Of a DNA stretch of 64,000 nt, positions 52,285 through 62,867 are shown in pieces; within the stretch, counting starts at the first letter, position 1; each line of letters begins with the position of its first letter. The position numbers were made by a program, and so were the translations under genes. This DNA comes from Manganibacter manganicus (GTDB lineage: Bacteria; Pseudomonadota; Alphaproteobacteria; Rhizobiales; Rhizobiaceae): NCBI RefSeq assembly GCF_002075885.1, contig NZ_MDET01000005.1, forward strand, positions 85,147 through 149,146, written 5' to 3'. The notes beneath the pieces were generated by a model, which worked only from the letters and a program-made list of their open reading frames with translations, searched no databases and had not been told where the DNA came from.

Positions 52285-53085
52285 ATGCGCACCCTTGAGC
52301 GAACCCGATCCGAACTTGCCGATTTCCTGCGCACGCGCCGAGAGCGGCTGTTGCCGGAAGATGTCGGCCTCCCGGCTGCCAAGCGTCGTCGCACGCCGGG
52401 GCTGCGGCGAGAGGAAGTCGCCGCCCTCGCAGGCGTGGGACTGACTTGGTATACATGGCTTGAGCAAGGCCGCGAGATCGGGGTCTCCGCCGATTTCCTC
52501 GACAATCTCGCCCGCGTGCTCAAGCTCGATGCCGCCGAAAGACGGCATCTGTTCCTGCTCGCCCACGAGCGTCCGCCGGCAGAACCCGGCAAGACGTTCT
52601 GCATCGTGCCTTCGCTCGCCGCGCGGTTGGTGGAAGACCTCGCGCCCCACGCCGCCTACATCATCAACCTGCGCTGGGACGTGCTGGCCTTCAACGGTCC
52701 CGCCGATTCGCTGTTCGGGTTCAACCGCCACGATTCCGGCCGGCAAAACCTGCTGCGGCTGCTCTTTACCGATCCCGCGCTGCGCGACGCCATCGTCCAT
52801 TGGGAAGAACAGGCCCCGGCGATGCTCGCCAGCTTCCGCCGTGACTTTGCTGTTGCACGGGAAGACGCCGATGCCAAAGGGCTGGTCGCGGAACTGGAAG
52901 CAGTTTCGCCCGAGTTCAAAGACTGGTGGCGCAGTCAGGAAGTTCATGCACCTTGCACCGGCACGCGCATGATCCGTGTCGGCGGGCAGCCCGTAGAGTT
53001 CGAGCACACCTCGCTCACCGTCGATGGCGGGCAGCATCTGCGACTCGTCGTCTATGCGCAGAAATCGAACCCTGCGGAAACCTGA
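52285..53085 (+). CDS. XRE-type regulator with MmyB-like ligand domain
   Basis: A 266-residue regulator. The N-terminal helix-turn-helix (PGLRREEVAALAGVGLTWYT then WLEQGREIGVSADFLDNLAR) has the LRREEVA signature of the MmyB group. The MmyB-type PAS-like domain follows (YIINLRWDVLAFNGPADSLFG to EFEHTSLTVDGGQHLRLVVY), which in relatives binds a fatty acid. It is divergent from the MFS exporter and is its likely regulator. Confidence 0.9.
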   Translation: MRTLERTRSELADFLRTRRERLLPEDVGLPAAKRRRTPGLRREEVAALAGVGLTWYTWLEQGREIGVSADFLDNLARVLKLDAAERRHLFLLAHERPPAEPGKTFCIVPSLAARLVEDLAPHAAYIINLRWDVLAFNGPADSLFGFNRHDSGRQNLLRLLFTDPALRDAIVHWEEQAPAMLASFRRDFAVAREDADAKGLVAELEAVSPEFKDWWRSQEVHAPCTGTRMIRVGGQPVEFEHTSLTVDGGQHLRLVVYAQKSNPAET

Positions 53086-53209
53086 CGAACAGTAGGGTTG
53101 AGCGTCCAGATGTCTTCGCGCGGCGAGCCGCGCGATGGCGGGCGTCGCTGCGATATGTTGGGTCTCCGCGCCGCTCGCCATCGGTCACGCCCGATCCTGC
53201 TGCGGTTGA

Positions 53210-53362
53210 GTTCTGTCATGGGCGTCTGGCCGCAACACCCGACAGGTGCAGGAATTGCACGAAGCCCGTGCCGAGTTTGATGAACTCCGGTCTCACGGCT
53301 CGCGCGATGCCGAGGCGGTTTACAAGAAGATCCCTCGCGGCGCAGGCGCCCTATTACGCTGA
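53210..53362 (+). pseudogene. Fragment resembling the C-terminal part of a TraA-type relaxase
   Basis: A short frame open from an in-frame stop at 53207 reads RQVQELHEARAEFDELRSHG then SRDAEAVYKK before a stop. The ARAxFxxLRxHGxRDAEAxY pattern recalls the region near the end of Ti-type conjugal relaxases TraA. No start and no motor or relaxase domain is present. It overlaps the end of the multicopper oxidase gene on the other strand. Confidence 0.35.
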
Positions 53363-54805
53363 TACACTGAACTCGGTCATCATGCCGGTTTGAAGGTGCG
53401 GCATGTGGTGGCAATGCAGCATCCAGCGCGCCGCCTCACCAGCATCGAGCGCCACCGTCACCATGCCCATCGGAGGAACATAGACGGTGTCACGCCGCGC
53501 GCCTTCGAACCGCTTGCCGTTGATCTCCACGACCTGAAAAACGTGGCCGTGCAGGTGCATCGGATGGCCCATCATCGACATATTGTGGAACATGATCTCG
53601 ACGCGCTCGCCAGTCGTTGCGACAATCGGCTTGTGCTCTCCCCAGACCTTGCCGTCGATGGTCCAGAGGTAGGGCTGCATCGAGCCGCCTAGCATGACCA
53701 TCTGGGTGCGTTGCGCGGCACGCGGTGGCAGATTGTCCGACGCCCGCAGCGTCTGCTCTTGCGAAAGCTCGATGTCGAACGCAGGCGCATCCGCGTCGCC
53801 GAGTGCGGGAATCTTCTGAATAGTCGCGCCCGACGTTGCGAGGATCAGCCCGGTGCGCTGCTTTGCGCCCTCGCGCAACGCCAGCACAGGCCAGGCTCCG
53901 TCTCCGGCAAGCTCCAGCTCAAGATCGAGACGCTGGCCCATGGCGACGCCGAACCGTTTGCCTTCAAGCGGTTGCACGGCATGGCCGTCGACAGCTACGA
54001 GCCGCGCCGAAAGCTCGCCGGTATCAATCCAGAAGACGGTGGCCGAAGCGCCGTTGATCACCCGAAGCTTTACCCGTCCGCCCTTTTCGACCCTGACGAT
54101 CTGCGGATCGGACAAGGTGCGGTCGTTGGTGAGGTAGGCGTCCCAATCGTAGTCGTTCAGGTCCATGGCCATGCCCTGCATCGAGGGCATATCCATTTTC
54201 ATGCCGGAATGGTCCATCGACGCGCCGGGATCGGATTGGCCTCCCATCGCGCTCATATCATGGCCGCCGCCATGTACGCCGGTGATCTCCTGCATGACCT
54301 CTTCGGGCGTCTTGAACGAGAAATCATGAAGGAACATCACGACCTCCTGGCGGTCGGCCTTCACGTCTTCGGCACTGCGCACGATCAGCGGCGCAGCGAG
54401 CAGATTCATTTCTTGAAGCGGGATATGCGCGTGCATCCAGTAGGTGCCGGGAAGCGGCTCATAGTCATAGGAGCGCGTTTCACCGGGTTGCAGCATCGGG
54501 CGCGGCACGTTCGGAACGCCGTCCTGCTCGTTGGGCGGGATCTGGCCGTGCCAATGGATCAGGGTCGGCACATCGAGACGATTGGCCAGGTCGACGCGAA
54601 AGCGTTGTCCGGGGTCGAGAACCAATCCTTGCCCGCTCGCCCCTTCAAGGCCGAAGACTGTGGCGGCGCGCCCGTCGACGTCCAGCACGCGCGTTGCGGC
54701 GCTGAGGGCCATCGCGCTTTGGGCGTTGGCGAAGCGCGGTAGAGCTGCTGCGGATAGCGTGGCAGCGCTTGCGGCGAGAAAGCCGCGGCGTGAGATAAGC
54801 TTCAT
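53354..54805 (-). CDS. Multicopper oxidase, Tat-exported (CopA/CueO-like)
   Basis: A periplasmic laccase-like oxidase of 483 residues that would oxidise Cu(I) to the less toxic Cu(II). The Tat signal SRRGFLAASAATLSAAALP lies at the N-terminus. The four copper-site motifs are HWHG, HAH (YWMHAHIPL), HPMHLHGH and HCHHMPHLQTGMM, giving type 1, 2 and 3 copper ligands. A Met/His-rich insert (GHDMSAMGGQSDPGASMDHS and MKMDMPSMQGMAMD) near residues 195-240 resembles the Cu(I)-binding loop of CueO. It belongs to the leftward part of the copper cluster. Confidence 0.93.
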   Translation of the reverse strand: MKLISRRGFLAASAATLSAAALPRFANAQSAMALSAATRVLDVDGRAATVFGLEGASGQGLVLDPGQRFRVDLANRLDVPTLIHWHGQIPPNEQDGVPNVPRPMLQPGETRSYDYEPLPGTYWMHAHIPLQEMNLLAAPLIVRSAEDVKADRQEVVMFLHDFSFKTPEEVMQEITGVHGGGHDMSAMGGQSDPGASMDHSGMKMDMPSMQGMAMDLNDYDWDAYLTNDRTLSDPQIVRVEKGGRVKLRVINGASATVFWIDTGELSARLVAVDGHAVQPLEGKRFGVAMGQRLDLELELAGDGAWPVLALREGAKQRTGLILATSGATIQKIPALGDADAPAFDIELSQEQTLRASDNLPPRAAQRTQMVMLGGSMQPYLWTIDGKVWGEHKPIVATTGERVEIMFHNMSMMGHPMHLHGHVFQVVEINGKRFEGARRDTVYVPPMGMVTVALDAGEAARWMLHCHHMPHLQTGMMTEFSVSA

Positions 54806-54857
54806 TTTCGGTCTCCTGGGAGGACTATGCTCCCTCTGAATTCAGATCGGCGTGCGA

Positions 54858-55232
54858 CTAGGCAGGCCACTTGCGTTCAGCAAGACCGTCTTTGGGAGGG
54901 CGATCGTTGCGTGCGGGGCCGATGCCGGCGAAGTCCGGCATCTCGGTAAAGCTCCAGATCGCTGCGGTAGGAGCGGGGGCATTTGTCGGCGACTTAGGCG
55001 CAAGCCAGTGCGTCATGCCTGAGCATAGGGCGTAACAGAAGGCATCGTTTCCGCTGCAGATTCGATGCTCCTGACACGGATCGGCAGCGGTATCTGCGGC
55101 CGGACGCTGCGATCCGTGTTCCGAAATCATTACGTGGGAGTTACTGGCCAAGCGAGCACCGAGCGCCGGAACGGTCAACGCCACGCTGGCGAAGGAAAGG
55201 AGCATGAGCAGAGCGATGAACAGCCGTTGCAT
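54858..55232 (-). CDS. Small exported Cys-containing protein of the copper cluster
   Basis: A 124-residue protein with an N-terminal hydrophobic segment (LFIALLMLLSFASVALTVPAL) and a Cys cluster CQEHRICSGNDAFCYALCSG around residue 70, then a Pro/Ala-rich tail. It is similar in layout to DUF2946-like or CopL-like small proteins found among copper genes, but I cannot name it. It lies between the multicopper oxidase and DUF305 genes, on the same strand. Confidence 0.6.
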   Translation of the reverse strand: MQRLFIALLMLLSFASVALTVPALGARLASNSHVMISEHGSQRPAADTAADPCQEHRICSGNDAFCYALCSGMTHWLAPKSPTNAPAPTAAIWSFTEMPDFAGIGPARNDRPPKDGLAERKWPA

Positions 55233-55375
55233 CGCCGTCAAAACGCCGTGCAAGACAACATCATCCGCACCCTCGGCTTGCATTCATCCAGGTTGGTCCG
55301 CTCCCACGCGCTCGCCGCGTCCGCCGCCGAGCGTCTTTTTTGATGACACACGATGGCGGTTCCAGGCGACACTGG

Positions 55376-55771
55376 TTACTTGCCTCGGTCGGCGAGCCAC
55401 TTCTTCATCATGGCGATCTCGCCCTCCTGGGCCTTGACCACCTCTTCGGCGAGTTTGCGGACCTCGGGATCCTTGCCGTACTGGAGCACGACCTTCGCCA
55501 TGTCGATCGCGCCCTGATGGTGCGGGATCATGCCGCGCATGAAGTCGACGTCGGCGTCGCCGGTATAGGGCACCGTCATGTCCTTCATCATGGCAGCCAT
55601 GGCGGTCTCGTATGCCTTCGTCGACGGCGAGTCCGATCCTGGCGTCTGCATGCCTGACATGTCGTGACCTTGCATCGTGTTGTTGTCCGTTTTCATCTGG
55701 GTCTGAGCGAATGCCAGGCCACCCGCGATAGCGATGGCCCCTGCGATGAAGATCGGAGTGAGCTTGTTCAT
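55376..55771 (-). CDS. DUF305 (CopM-like) periplasmic copper-binding protein
   Basis: A 131-residue exported protein. Signal peptide [20 protein letters not shown] is cleaved near AFA-Q at residue 22. The DUF305 ferritin-like helices show [20 protein letters not shown] and [15 protein letters not shown], with Met/His pairs that bind Cu(I) in CopM. The mature N-terminus has further Met/His ([10 protein letters not shown]). It lies 14 bp downstream of copZ, in one transcription unit. Confidence 0.92.
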   Translation of the reverse strand: MNKLTPIFIAGAIAIAGGLAFAQTQMKTDNNTMQGHDMSGMQTPGSDSPSTKAYETAMAAMMKDMTVPYTGDADVDFMRGMIPHHQGAIDMAKVVLQYGKDPEVRKLAEEVVKAQEGEIAMMKKWLADRGK

Positions 55772-55785
55772 GGTCTCGCTCCGGT

Positions 55786-55980
55786 TCAGTTTGCGGTCGC
55801 CGGATAGCCGGCTTCTTCAAGAACCTGCAAGATCGCGGACGGCGTGGCGGTCGTCTCGACCTTGACGGCGCGCGCGGCGGGGTTCGTCTCGATCTTGGCT
55901 GCGGAGTCCACCGACTGAATCGCCTTGGTGACGGACTTGGCGCAACCGCCGCAGGTCATGTTTTCAATTTTGAGGTCCAT
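55786..55980 (-). CDS. copZ: CopZ-like copper chaperone
   Basis: A 64-residue HMA domain protein, [20 protein letters not shown], with the MTCGGC copper site. It would deliver Cu(I) to the CopA ATPase. The ATG at 55980 begins the domain directly. It heads the leftward unit copZ-DUF305-small protein-multicopper oxidase, with a CueR-type promoter about 40 bp upstream. Confidence 0.93.
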   Translation of the reverse strand: MDLKIENMTCGGCAKSVTKAIQSVDSAAKIETNPAARAVKVETTATPSAILQVLEEAGYPATAN

Positions 55981-56020
55981 GAGATTTCTCCTTGGTTTTG
56001 ATCTCATGTCGCCCAAGGTG

Positions 56021-56045
56021 GTGCTTCCAACCGTGGGAAGGTCAA
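56021..56045 (-). promoter_or_regulatory. CueR-type promoter of copZ
   Basis: On the minus strand -35 TTGACC (56040-56045) overlaps the dyad ACCTTCC-N7-GGAAGCA. It is the mirror partner of the copA box 30 bp away. Confidence 0.85.
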
Positions 56046-56070
56046 GGGCTAAAAAAAAGAAAATGCGCTA

Positions 56071-56100
56071 TTGACCTTCCCATGGTTGGAAGCCCCATTT
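56071..56100 (+). promoter_or_regulatory. CueR-type promoter of copA
   Basis: -35 TTGACC (56071-56076) overlaps ACCTTCC-N7-GGAAGCC (56074-56094), close to the CueR consensus, with a candidate -10 about 19 bp after the -35 box. Confidence 0.85.
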
Positions 56101-56142
56101 TCCGTCCGAACGTGAATTTCGGAACGAGAAAAGGAGGCGGCT

Positions 56143-58650
<2,508 letters not shown>

Positions 58651-58660
58651 TGAAACGAAG

Positions 58661-58688
58661 CAGCCGACCCTATATTCGGGGTCGGCTG
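58661..58688 (+). terminator. Hairpin between copA and cueR
   Basis: The stem CAGCCGACCC/GGGTCGGCTG with an eight-base loop lies 10 bp after the copA stop. The U-run is weak, so partial read-through into cueR is expected. Confidence 0.65.
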
Positions 58689-58711
58689 TCGTACCTTACG
58701 GGAGAAAACGC

Positions 58712-59161
58712 ATGAATATCGGACAAGCCTCCAAGGCATCCGGCGTCTCGGCCAAGATGATCCGCTACTACGAGCAGACTGGCCTCATTCCGGCCGCCGA
58801 TCGGAAGTCTTCCGGCTACCGCGACTATTCGGACACGGACATTCACATGCTGCGCTTCATCCGACGCGCACGGGATCTCGGCTTCTCGGTCGCCGAGATC
58901 AGCGATCTTCTCGGCCTGTGGCGCGACGAAACGCGGCAGAGCGCCGAGGTCAAGCGTCTGGCGCAGAGCCACATCGACGCGCTGGAGAAGAAGATCGCGG
59001 ACATGCAGGACATGGCGCACACGCTCACGATGCTGGTGAACGCTTGCAAGGGCGACCATCGCCCGCATTGCCCGATCCTCCAGCGTCTTGAAACCGATCA
59101 GGACGATGAGGACCTCACGGTCCAGCCGCGCAGCGGTGCGATTGCTCGTTCCGTGCAGTAG
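58712..59161 (+). CDS. cueR: Copper-responsive MerR regulator CueR
   Basis: A 149-residue activator. The N-terminal winged helix is MNIGQASKASGVSAKMIRYY followed by EQTGLIPAADRKSSGYRDYS. The metal loop has C112 and C120 (ACKGDHRPHCPIL), the same numbering as E. coli CueR. It should activate copA and copZ through the two boxes at 56021-56100, and perhaps the glutaredoxin and RND operons, whose boxes share the core. The start is set by GGGAG 8 bp before the ATG. Confidence 0.94.
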   Translation: MNIGQASKASGVSAKMIRYYEQTGLIPAADRKSSGYRDYSDTDIHMLRFIRRARDLGFSVAEISDLLGLWRDETRQSAEVKRLAQSHIDALEKKIADMQDMAHTLTMLVNACKGDHRPHCPILQRLETDQDDEDLTVQPRSGAIARSVQ

Positions 59162-59670
59162 AGTAACACTCGGCCCGTTCGCCTAACCTAAGCGGCCTGA
59201 TGTTTTCGTCCCTGCCAGATATGGCGGGGACTTGTCGTTTCAGGCTTGGGGTTTGCGCGCCGCCTGCCAGAGGAGCGGCACAAAGATTAAAGAGACCGGG
59301 GGAACAGCATCCAGTTAATCGCAACATCGCAGGATATGTGCAGGATTGTGTGTACCAGAAACAAAACGGCAGTGATCTTAAGCGAGACTAGGGACTCTTT
59401 CGCGCTTTGCAACTTGGGGCATGCGGCTATTGGTGAGGCAGTCCGCGGCCATTATCGTTGCGCCGAAAGGCTGAAGTGTCAGTCAATCCCCATGATGCAC
59501 CATATCTACCATTGGCACTATGAGACTGAACGGGTTCGTACCAGACGATCTGCTGTTCAAACTGGAAGATTTGCGCGCAGACATGATTGAATAAATGTTA
59601 TCCTCAACGCTAAATGAGGTCTTTTTCCGCGCCTTCTTGCTCAGAAAATACAAATTCTTCGGCACGTTCC
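59162..59670. other. Non-coding stretch between cueR and the TetR gene
   Basis: 509 bp in which no gene was recognised. Base composition falls to more A+T rich from about 59,350 onward, marking a second DNA source to the right. A 24-codon frame at 59520 (MRLNGFVPDDLLFKLEDLRA) is too short to assign. Confidence 0.45.
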
Positions 59671-60249
59671 TTACACTTTGACTTGTGTAGAAAATAGTCG
59701 CTTCGCAGCCGCTTTGGCTTTCAATGCGGCGTCAGCATCGGATGCAACATGGGCTCTCACTATGGCACCTTCGATCAGCATCGCGATTGTATCGGATATT
59801 TCGAGCTTGGATTCTTCATAGGGAAGCATCTGGGCGACGTGAAATCTTATCAGCTTCATCATTTCCATCTTATTGCGCGCGCATTTCTGATGGATCGGAT
59901 CATTCGGGTCGCTGAACTCGGCGGCCACGTTGATGAAATAGCATCCGTAAAAAGCCTGTACTGATGGATCACGACCTTTGAACAAATCATCAAGCGCATC
60001 AAAAACTGCCCATAATGCTTCCTCTCCGTCCTCAACATTTTCCAGACGCCCATTTAGCCATGAAAAATAACGCCGATCGCAGTGATCGATTGTAGCCGCG
60101 ACAAGGTCGTCCTTGCCAGGAAAATGATTGTAGAGAGTCTTCTTGGCCACGCCGGACTCTGCCAGCACACGATTGATTCCGACCGCGTGGACACCGTGCC
60201 GATAGAATAGCTGAAAAGCGGTGGTGATCAGTTGCTCTTTCTTGTCCAT
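59671..60249 (-). CDS. TetR/AcrR family repressor
   Basis: A 192-residue repressor: KKEQLITTAFQLFYRHGVHAVGI then AESGVAKKTLYNHFPGKDDLV as recognition helix, and a ligand domain with one Cys pair region (FYGCYFINVAAEF, QKCARNK). It is divergent from the MerA-like flavoprotein, with two TetR-like operators in the shared promoter, so it likely controls both. The inducer is unknown. Codon use is more A+T rich than the core genome. Confidence 0.92.
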   Translation of the reverse strand: MDKKEQLITTAFQLFYRHGVHAVGINRVLAESGVAKKTLYNHFPGKDDLVAATIDHCDRRYFSWLNGRLENVEDGEEALWAVFDALDDLFKGRDPSVQAFYGCYFINVAAEFSDPNDPIHQKCARNKMEMMKLIRFHVAQMLPYEESKLEISDTIAMLIEGAIVRAHVASDADAALKAKAAAKRLFSTQVKV

Positions 60250-60283
60250 CCGACCCGTCTCTGTTGTGTTTTATCGTATCTTG

Positions 60284-60341
60284 ACACAAGGAGACCGATT
60301 TGTCTATCTATCGGCAAGGAGACAAATCGGTCTCCTTGTGT
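60284..60341. promoter_or_regulatory. Twin TetR-type operators inside a 22-bp perfect inverted repeat
   Basis: The arms 60284-60305 and 60320-60341 are exact reverse complements, separated by 14 bp. Each arm holds an AGAC-N6-GTCT dyad (60292-60305 and 60320-60333). A TTGACA -35 box (60281-60286) for the rightward gene overlaps the first arm, so binding would block transcription. Confidence 0.8.
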
Positions 60342-60356
60342 TTCTAGAGGTGTCTT

Positions 60357-61799
60357 ATGCAACAAAACTCACAAATTATTGATCAAAAAGAGGTTTTATC
60401 CTACGATCTGGTTACGATTGGGTCGGGATCAGCGGCAAGAGCCGCTGCGAACGAAGCGCGACGACTTGGCAAGACCGTTGCGATGATTGAAAATGGCGTA
60501 GCGGGTGGAACCTGCCTGAATATCGGCTGTGTTCCTTCCAAGTTTCTGATCGCCGCCGCAGCGACGCGTCTGTCGGCACAGCGACCGCGGTTTCAGGGAC
60601 TCGAAACTTCGGCCGGCGCCGTTGATCTGGCGCAACTTGTTGCAGACAAGGATCTTATGATCGGCGGATTCCGCGAGACATTTCATGTAAAAGGCCCGGC
60701 TGAGGCTGGCATTGATGTCATACGCGGTACTGCCTCCTTCTCTAGCTCTGATACAACTGCCGTTGTGCGGGTAATTGTAACCAATCAGGCGAATGACGTC
60801 ATCAACGTTCATGCCAGACATGTTCTGATTGCAAGCGGAGCAAGCCCGTTTGTTCCCGATATTCCCGGTCTTGCCGAGATCGATTACCTAACCTCTACGT
60901 CGGCGATGTCTCTTGCTCGTGTGCCTGAGTCATTGTTGGTAATAGGAGGGAACGCGATTGGACTGGAACAGGCGCAGATGTTCTCGCGTCTAGGTGCTAA
61001 GGTTACTGTAGTGGAAATGGCGCCACGTATTGCTCCGTTCGAGGATACTGTCATATCCGCAGTCCTCAAGCAGGCGTTATCGGAGGAAGGCATCGAGATT
61101 TATGAAGACGCCAATCTGACCGGAATTGCAAATGCTTCCAATGGTATTGCCGCATCCGTCACGGTCAGGGGCGAAGAGTTAAAACTTTTTGCAGATAAAG
61201 TTTTATTTGCTACTGGTCGGCGCCCAAACACCGCCGGCCTTGATCTGGATAGGGTCGGCATAACCATTGGCCCGCGCAACGAGGTGGTTGTGGACGAGTA
61301 CCTGCGTACATCCAACCCGCGTATCTGGGCGGCCGGCGACGTGACGGGATTAGCGCAACTGGTCTATGTTGCTAGCGAGCAGGGCACAACTGCTGCGCAC
61401 AACGCCCTGACGGAAGAGTTCCGCTCGCTTGATTATACTGCACTACCGCGCGTGACCTTTACCGCGCCCGAAGTTGCGACCGTAGGTATCACGCCGGTAC
61501 AAGCAGAAACAGCAAAAATTCCTTATGAGGTCCGAGAGTTCCCGGTATCCTTCGTGCTGCGCGCGATTGTCAGTCGCCATGCCAGTGGTATTATCAGGCT
61601 GGTGTCTAACCGGGAAACTGATAAAATCCTTGGTGTGCATATGGTTGGCGAATCTGCCGGTGAAGTCATTGCCGCCGCAGCCTATGTCATGTCCGCTGGC
61701 TATACAGTCAAGCAATTGGCATCGCTATGGTCGCCTTACTTTACTATGGCGGAGTCGCTAAAGAACGTCGCGAAAACAGTTCCCGTATTTCAGGGGTAA
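60357..61799 (+). CDS. MerA-like FAD-dependent disulfide oxidoreductase
   Basis: A 480-residue flavoprotein of the class I pyridine nucleotide-disulfide family. The FAD loop is IGSGSAARAAANEARRLGK, the active disulfide GGTCLNIGCVPSKFL, the NAD(P) site LVIGGNAIGLEQAQMFSRLG, and IWAAGDVTG the second FAD site. The C-terminus (SAGYTVKQLASLWSPYFTMA then ESLKNVAKTVPVFQG) follows mercuric reductase but lacks the terminal Cys-Cys pair and the N-terminal HMA domain. A mercuric reductase role is therefore doubtful; another electrophile or metal may be reduced. It is regulated by the divergent TetR gene. Confidence 0.85.
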   Translation: MQQNSQIIDQKEVLSYDLVTIGSGSAARAAANEARRLGKTVAMIENGVAGGTCLNIGCVPSKFLIAAAATRLSAQRPRFQGLETSAGAVDLAQLVADKDLMIGGFRETFHVKGPAEAGIDVIRGTASFSSSDTTAVVRVIVTNQANDVINVHARHVLIASGASPFVPDIPGLAEIDYLTSTSAMSLARVPESLLVIGGNAIGLEQAQMFSRLGAKVTVVEMAPRIAPFEDTVISAVLKQALSEEGIEIYEDANLTGIANASNGIAASVTVRGEELKLFADKVLFATGRRPNTAGLDLDRVGITIGPRNEVVVDEYLRTSNPRIWAAGDVTGLAQLVYVASEQGTTAAHNALTEEFRSLDYTALPRVTFTAPEVATVGITPVQAETAKIPYEVREFPVSFVLRAIVSRHASGIIRLVSNRETDKILGVHMVGESAGEVIAAAAYVMSAGYTVKQLASLWSPYFTMAESLKNVAKTVPVFQG

Positions 61800-62346
61800 A
61801 CGTACTCCTCCGATCGGTTGTTGCTCGGCCCGAGACCTCCGCAATTCTTGTAGGTGGTAGGCAACGGGTCGGGCGATTGTCCATTCTCTCTTGGGTGGAA
61901 GCCAGCAATGGCCAATATCCTTGGTGCGATTGTCGGGTTCACGGCCGGACGCCTGCAAATGACGATAGGAAGGATCGCCGAAACGGCGAAGTCGATCTGG
62001 ACGCAATCGGTGGTGGCAGGACCTAGATTATCAAGCAAACCAGGGCGATAAAAAACTGTCGGTCCGGTCGCGTCGATGTAAGATTTCCGGCCTAATGCCG
62101 TAAGCGGGGTATTTTAGCGCCGATGGAAACACTTGATACCAATGGTACTCACCCGGTTGGCGATTGAGAAAGCTATGTTGTTTAAGTCAGCAGCGCTGAC
62201 CAAAGACAAGGCGATGTAGGTTAACATCAATCCTACCAAGATCAGACTGCATCGTCACAAGCGTGACGGAAAAGAATGCCGCGAGGGACACATTCAAGCA
62301 GGCCACCAGCGTACTCAATCACCAGAACCGCGATCATGCGGCGACA
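61800..62346. other. Non-coding stretch before the interrupted MFS gene
   Basis: No gene recognised with confidence in 547 bp. A 47-codon frame at 61908-62051 (MANILGAIVGFTAGRLQMTI...) is open but unassigned. Confidence 0.4.
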
Positions 62347-62601
62347 TTATCTGAAACGCGGCCATTCAGTATGATGGCGGTCAATGACAAAGGCGTGGCG
62401 ATGCCGATATCCGTTGTCGACTGTGATCGCATTCAACAGGTGGGGATGGCTCACTTCAAGCGTTTCATGCGTATGGTCGAGTTCTTCGGGATCTGCCGCG
62501 GGCCAGAGGCGGACTGCTACCGATACGGCCAATGCGGCCATCAGTCCGAGCGCGACAAAGGTGAACGGGAGACCCATTGCCGCGCCAAGCCAACCCGCGT
62601 A
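62347..62601 (-). pseudogene. MFS transporter, 3' part, cut off by the IS element
   Basis: The frame reads YAGWLGAAMGLPFTFVALGL then MAALAVSVAVRLWPAADPEE and ends HRHAFVIDRHHTEWPRFR. The last membrane helix and the RLWP...DPE segment are typical of the C-terminus of DUF894/ENTS-type MFS permeases. Homology stops at the inverted-repeat end of the insertion element. The 5' part should lie beyond base 63,990. Confidence 0.6.
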
Positions 62602-62616
62602 TGTGGAACGGCCCGC

Positions 62617-62867
62617 GGTGCAAGGATGCTTTTCAGTCGATTTCACCACATGAGGACGGTGCGGTCATATGTCCGGCCTACTGGTGCGGTCATGACCGCT
62701 GGCCTCGATGAAGTCCGCGAAGCAGGTGGCTGGATCAAGGGGGCGCGCTTTGTGCGCGTCACGGGTTTCGGCCTGTCCTGTTTCGGGATTTCGTCCCGTG
62801 GTTCATCGTCTGTTGTGCACCTCACCTGCCGGGGGTCGCCGGGCAGCTCGTCTCGGCGGTCCTGCGC
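62617..62867 (-). ncRNA. Candidate bridge RNA region of the IS1111 element
   Basis: The 250-bp end after the transposase stop is rich in hairpins: CTGCC/GGCAG with GC-rich arms (62837 region), GGGAC/GTCCC type pairs near 62790, and GCGCGC/GCGCGT near 62745. In the IS110 family a structured RNA from a non-coding end guides target and donor choice; for the IS1111 group it lies at this end. The RNA limits cannot be set by eye. Confidence 0.5.

Noticed and set aside
50797..53181. A 794-codon minus-strand frame across the MFS and XRE genes
   Set aside because: It overlaps two convincing genes in other frames, has no family signature and has low-complexity composition typical of shadow frames.
61908..62051. 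A 47-codon frame starting MANILGAIVGFTAGRL
   Set aside because: It could be a small protein, but there is no clear ribosome binding site, family or context to support it.
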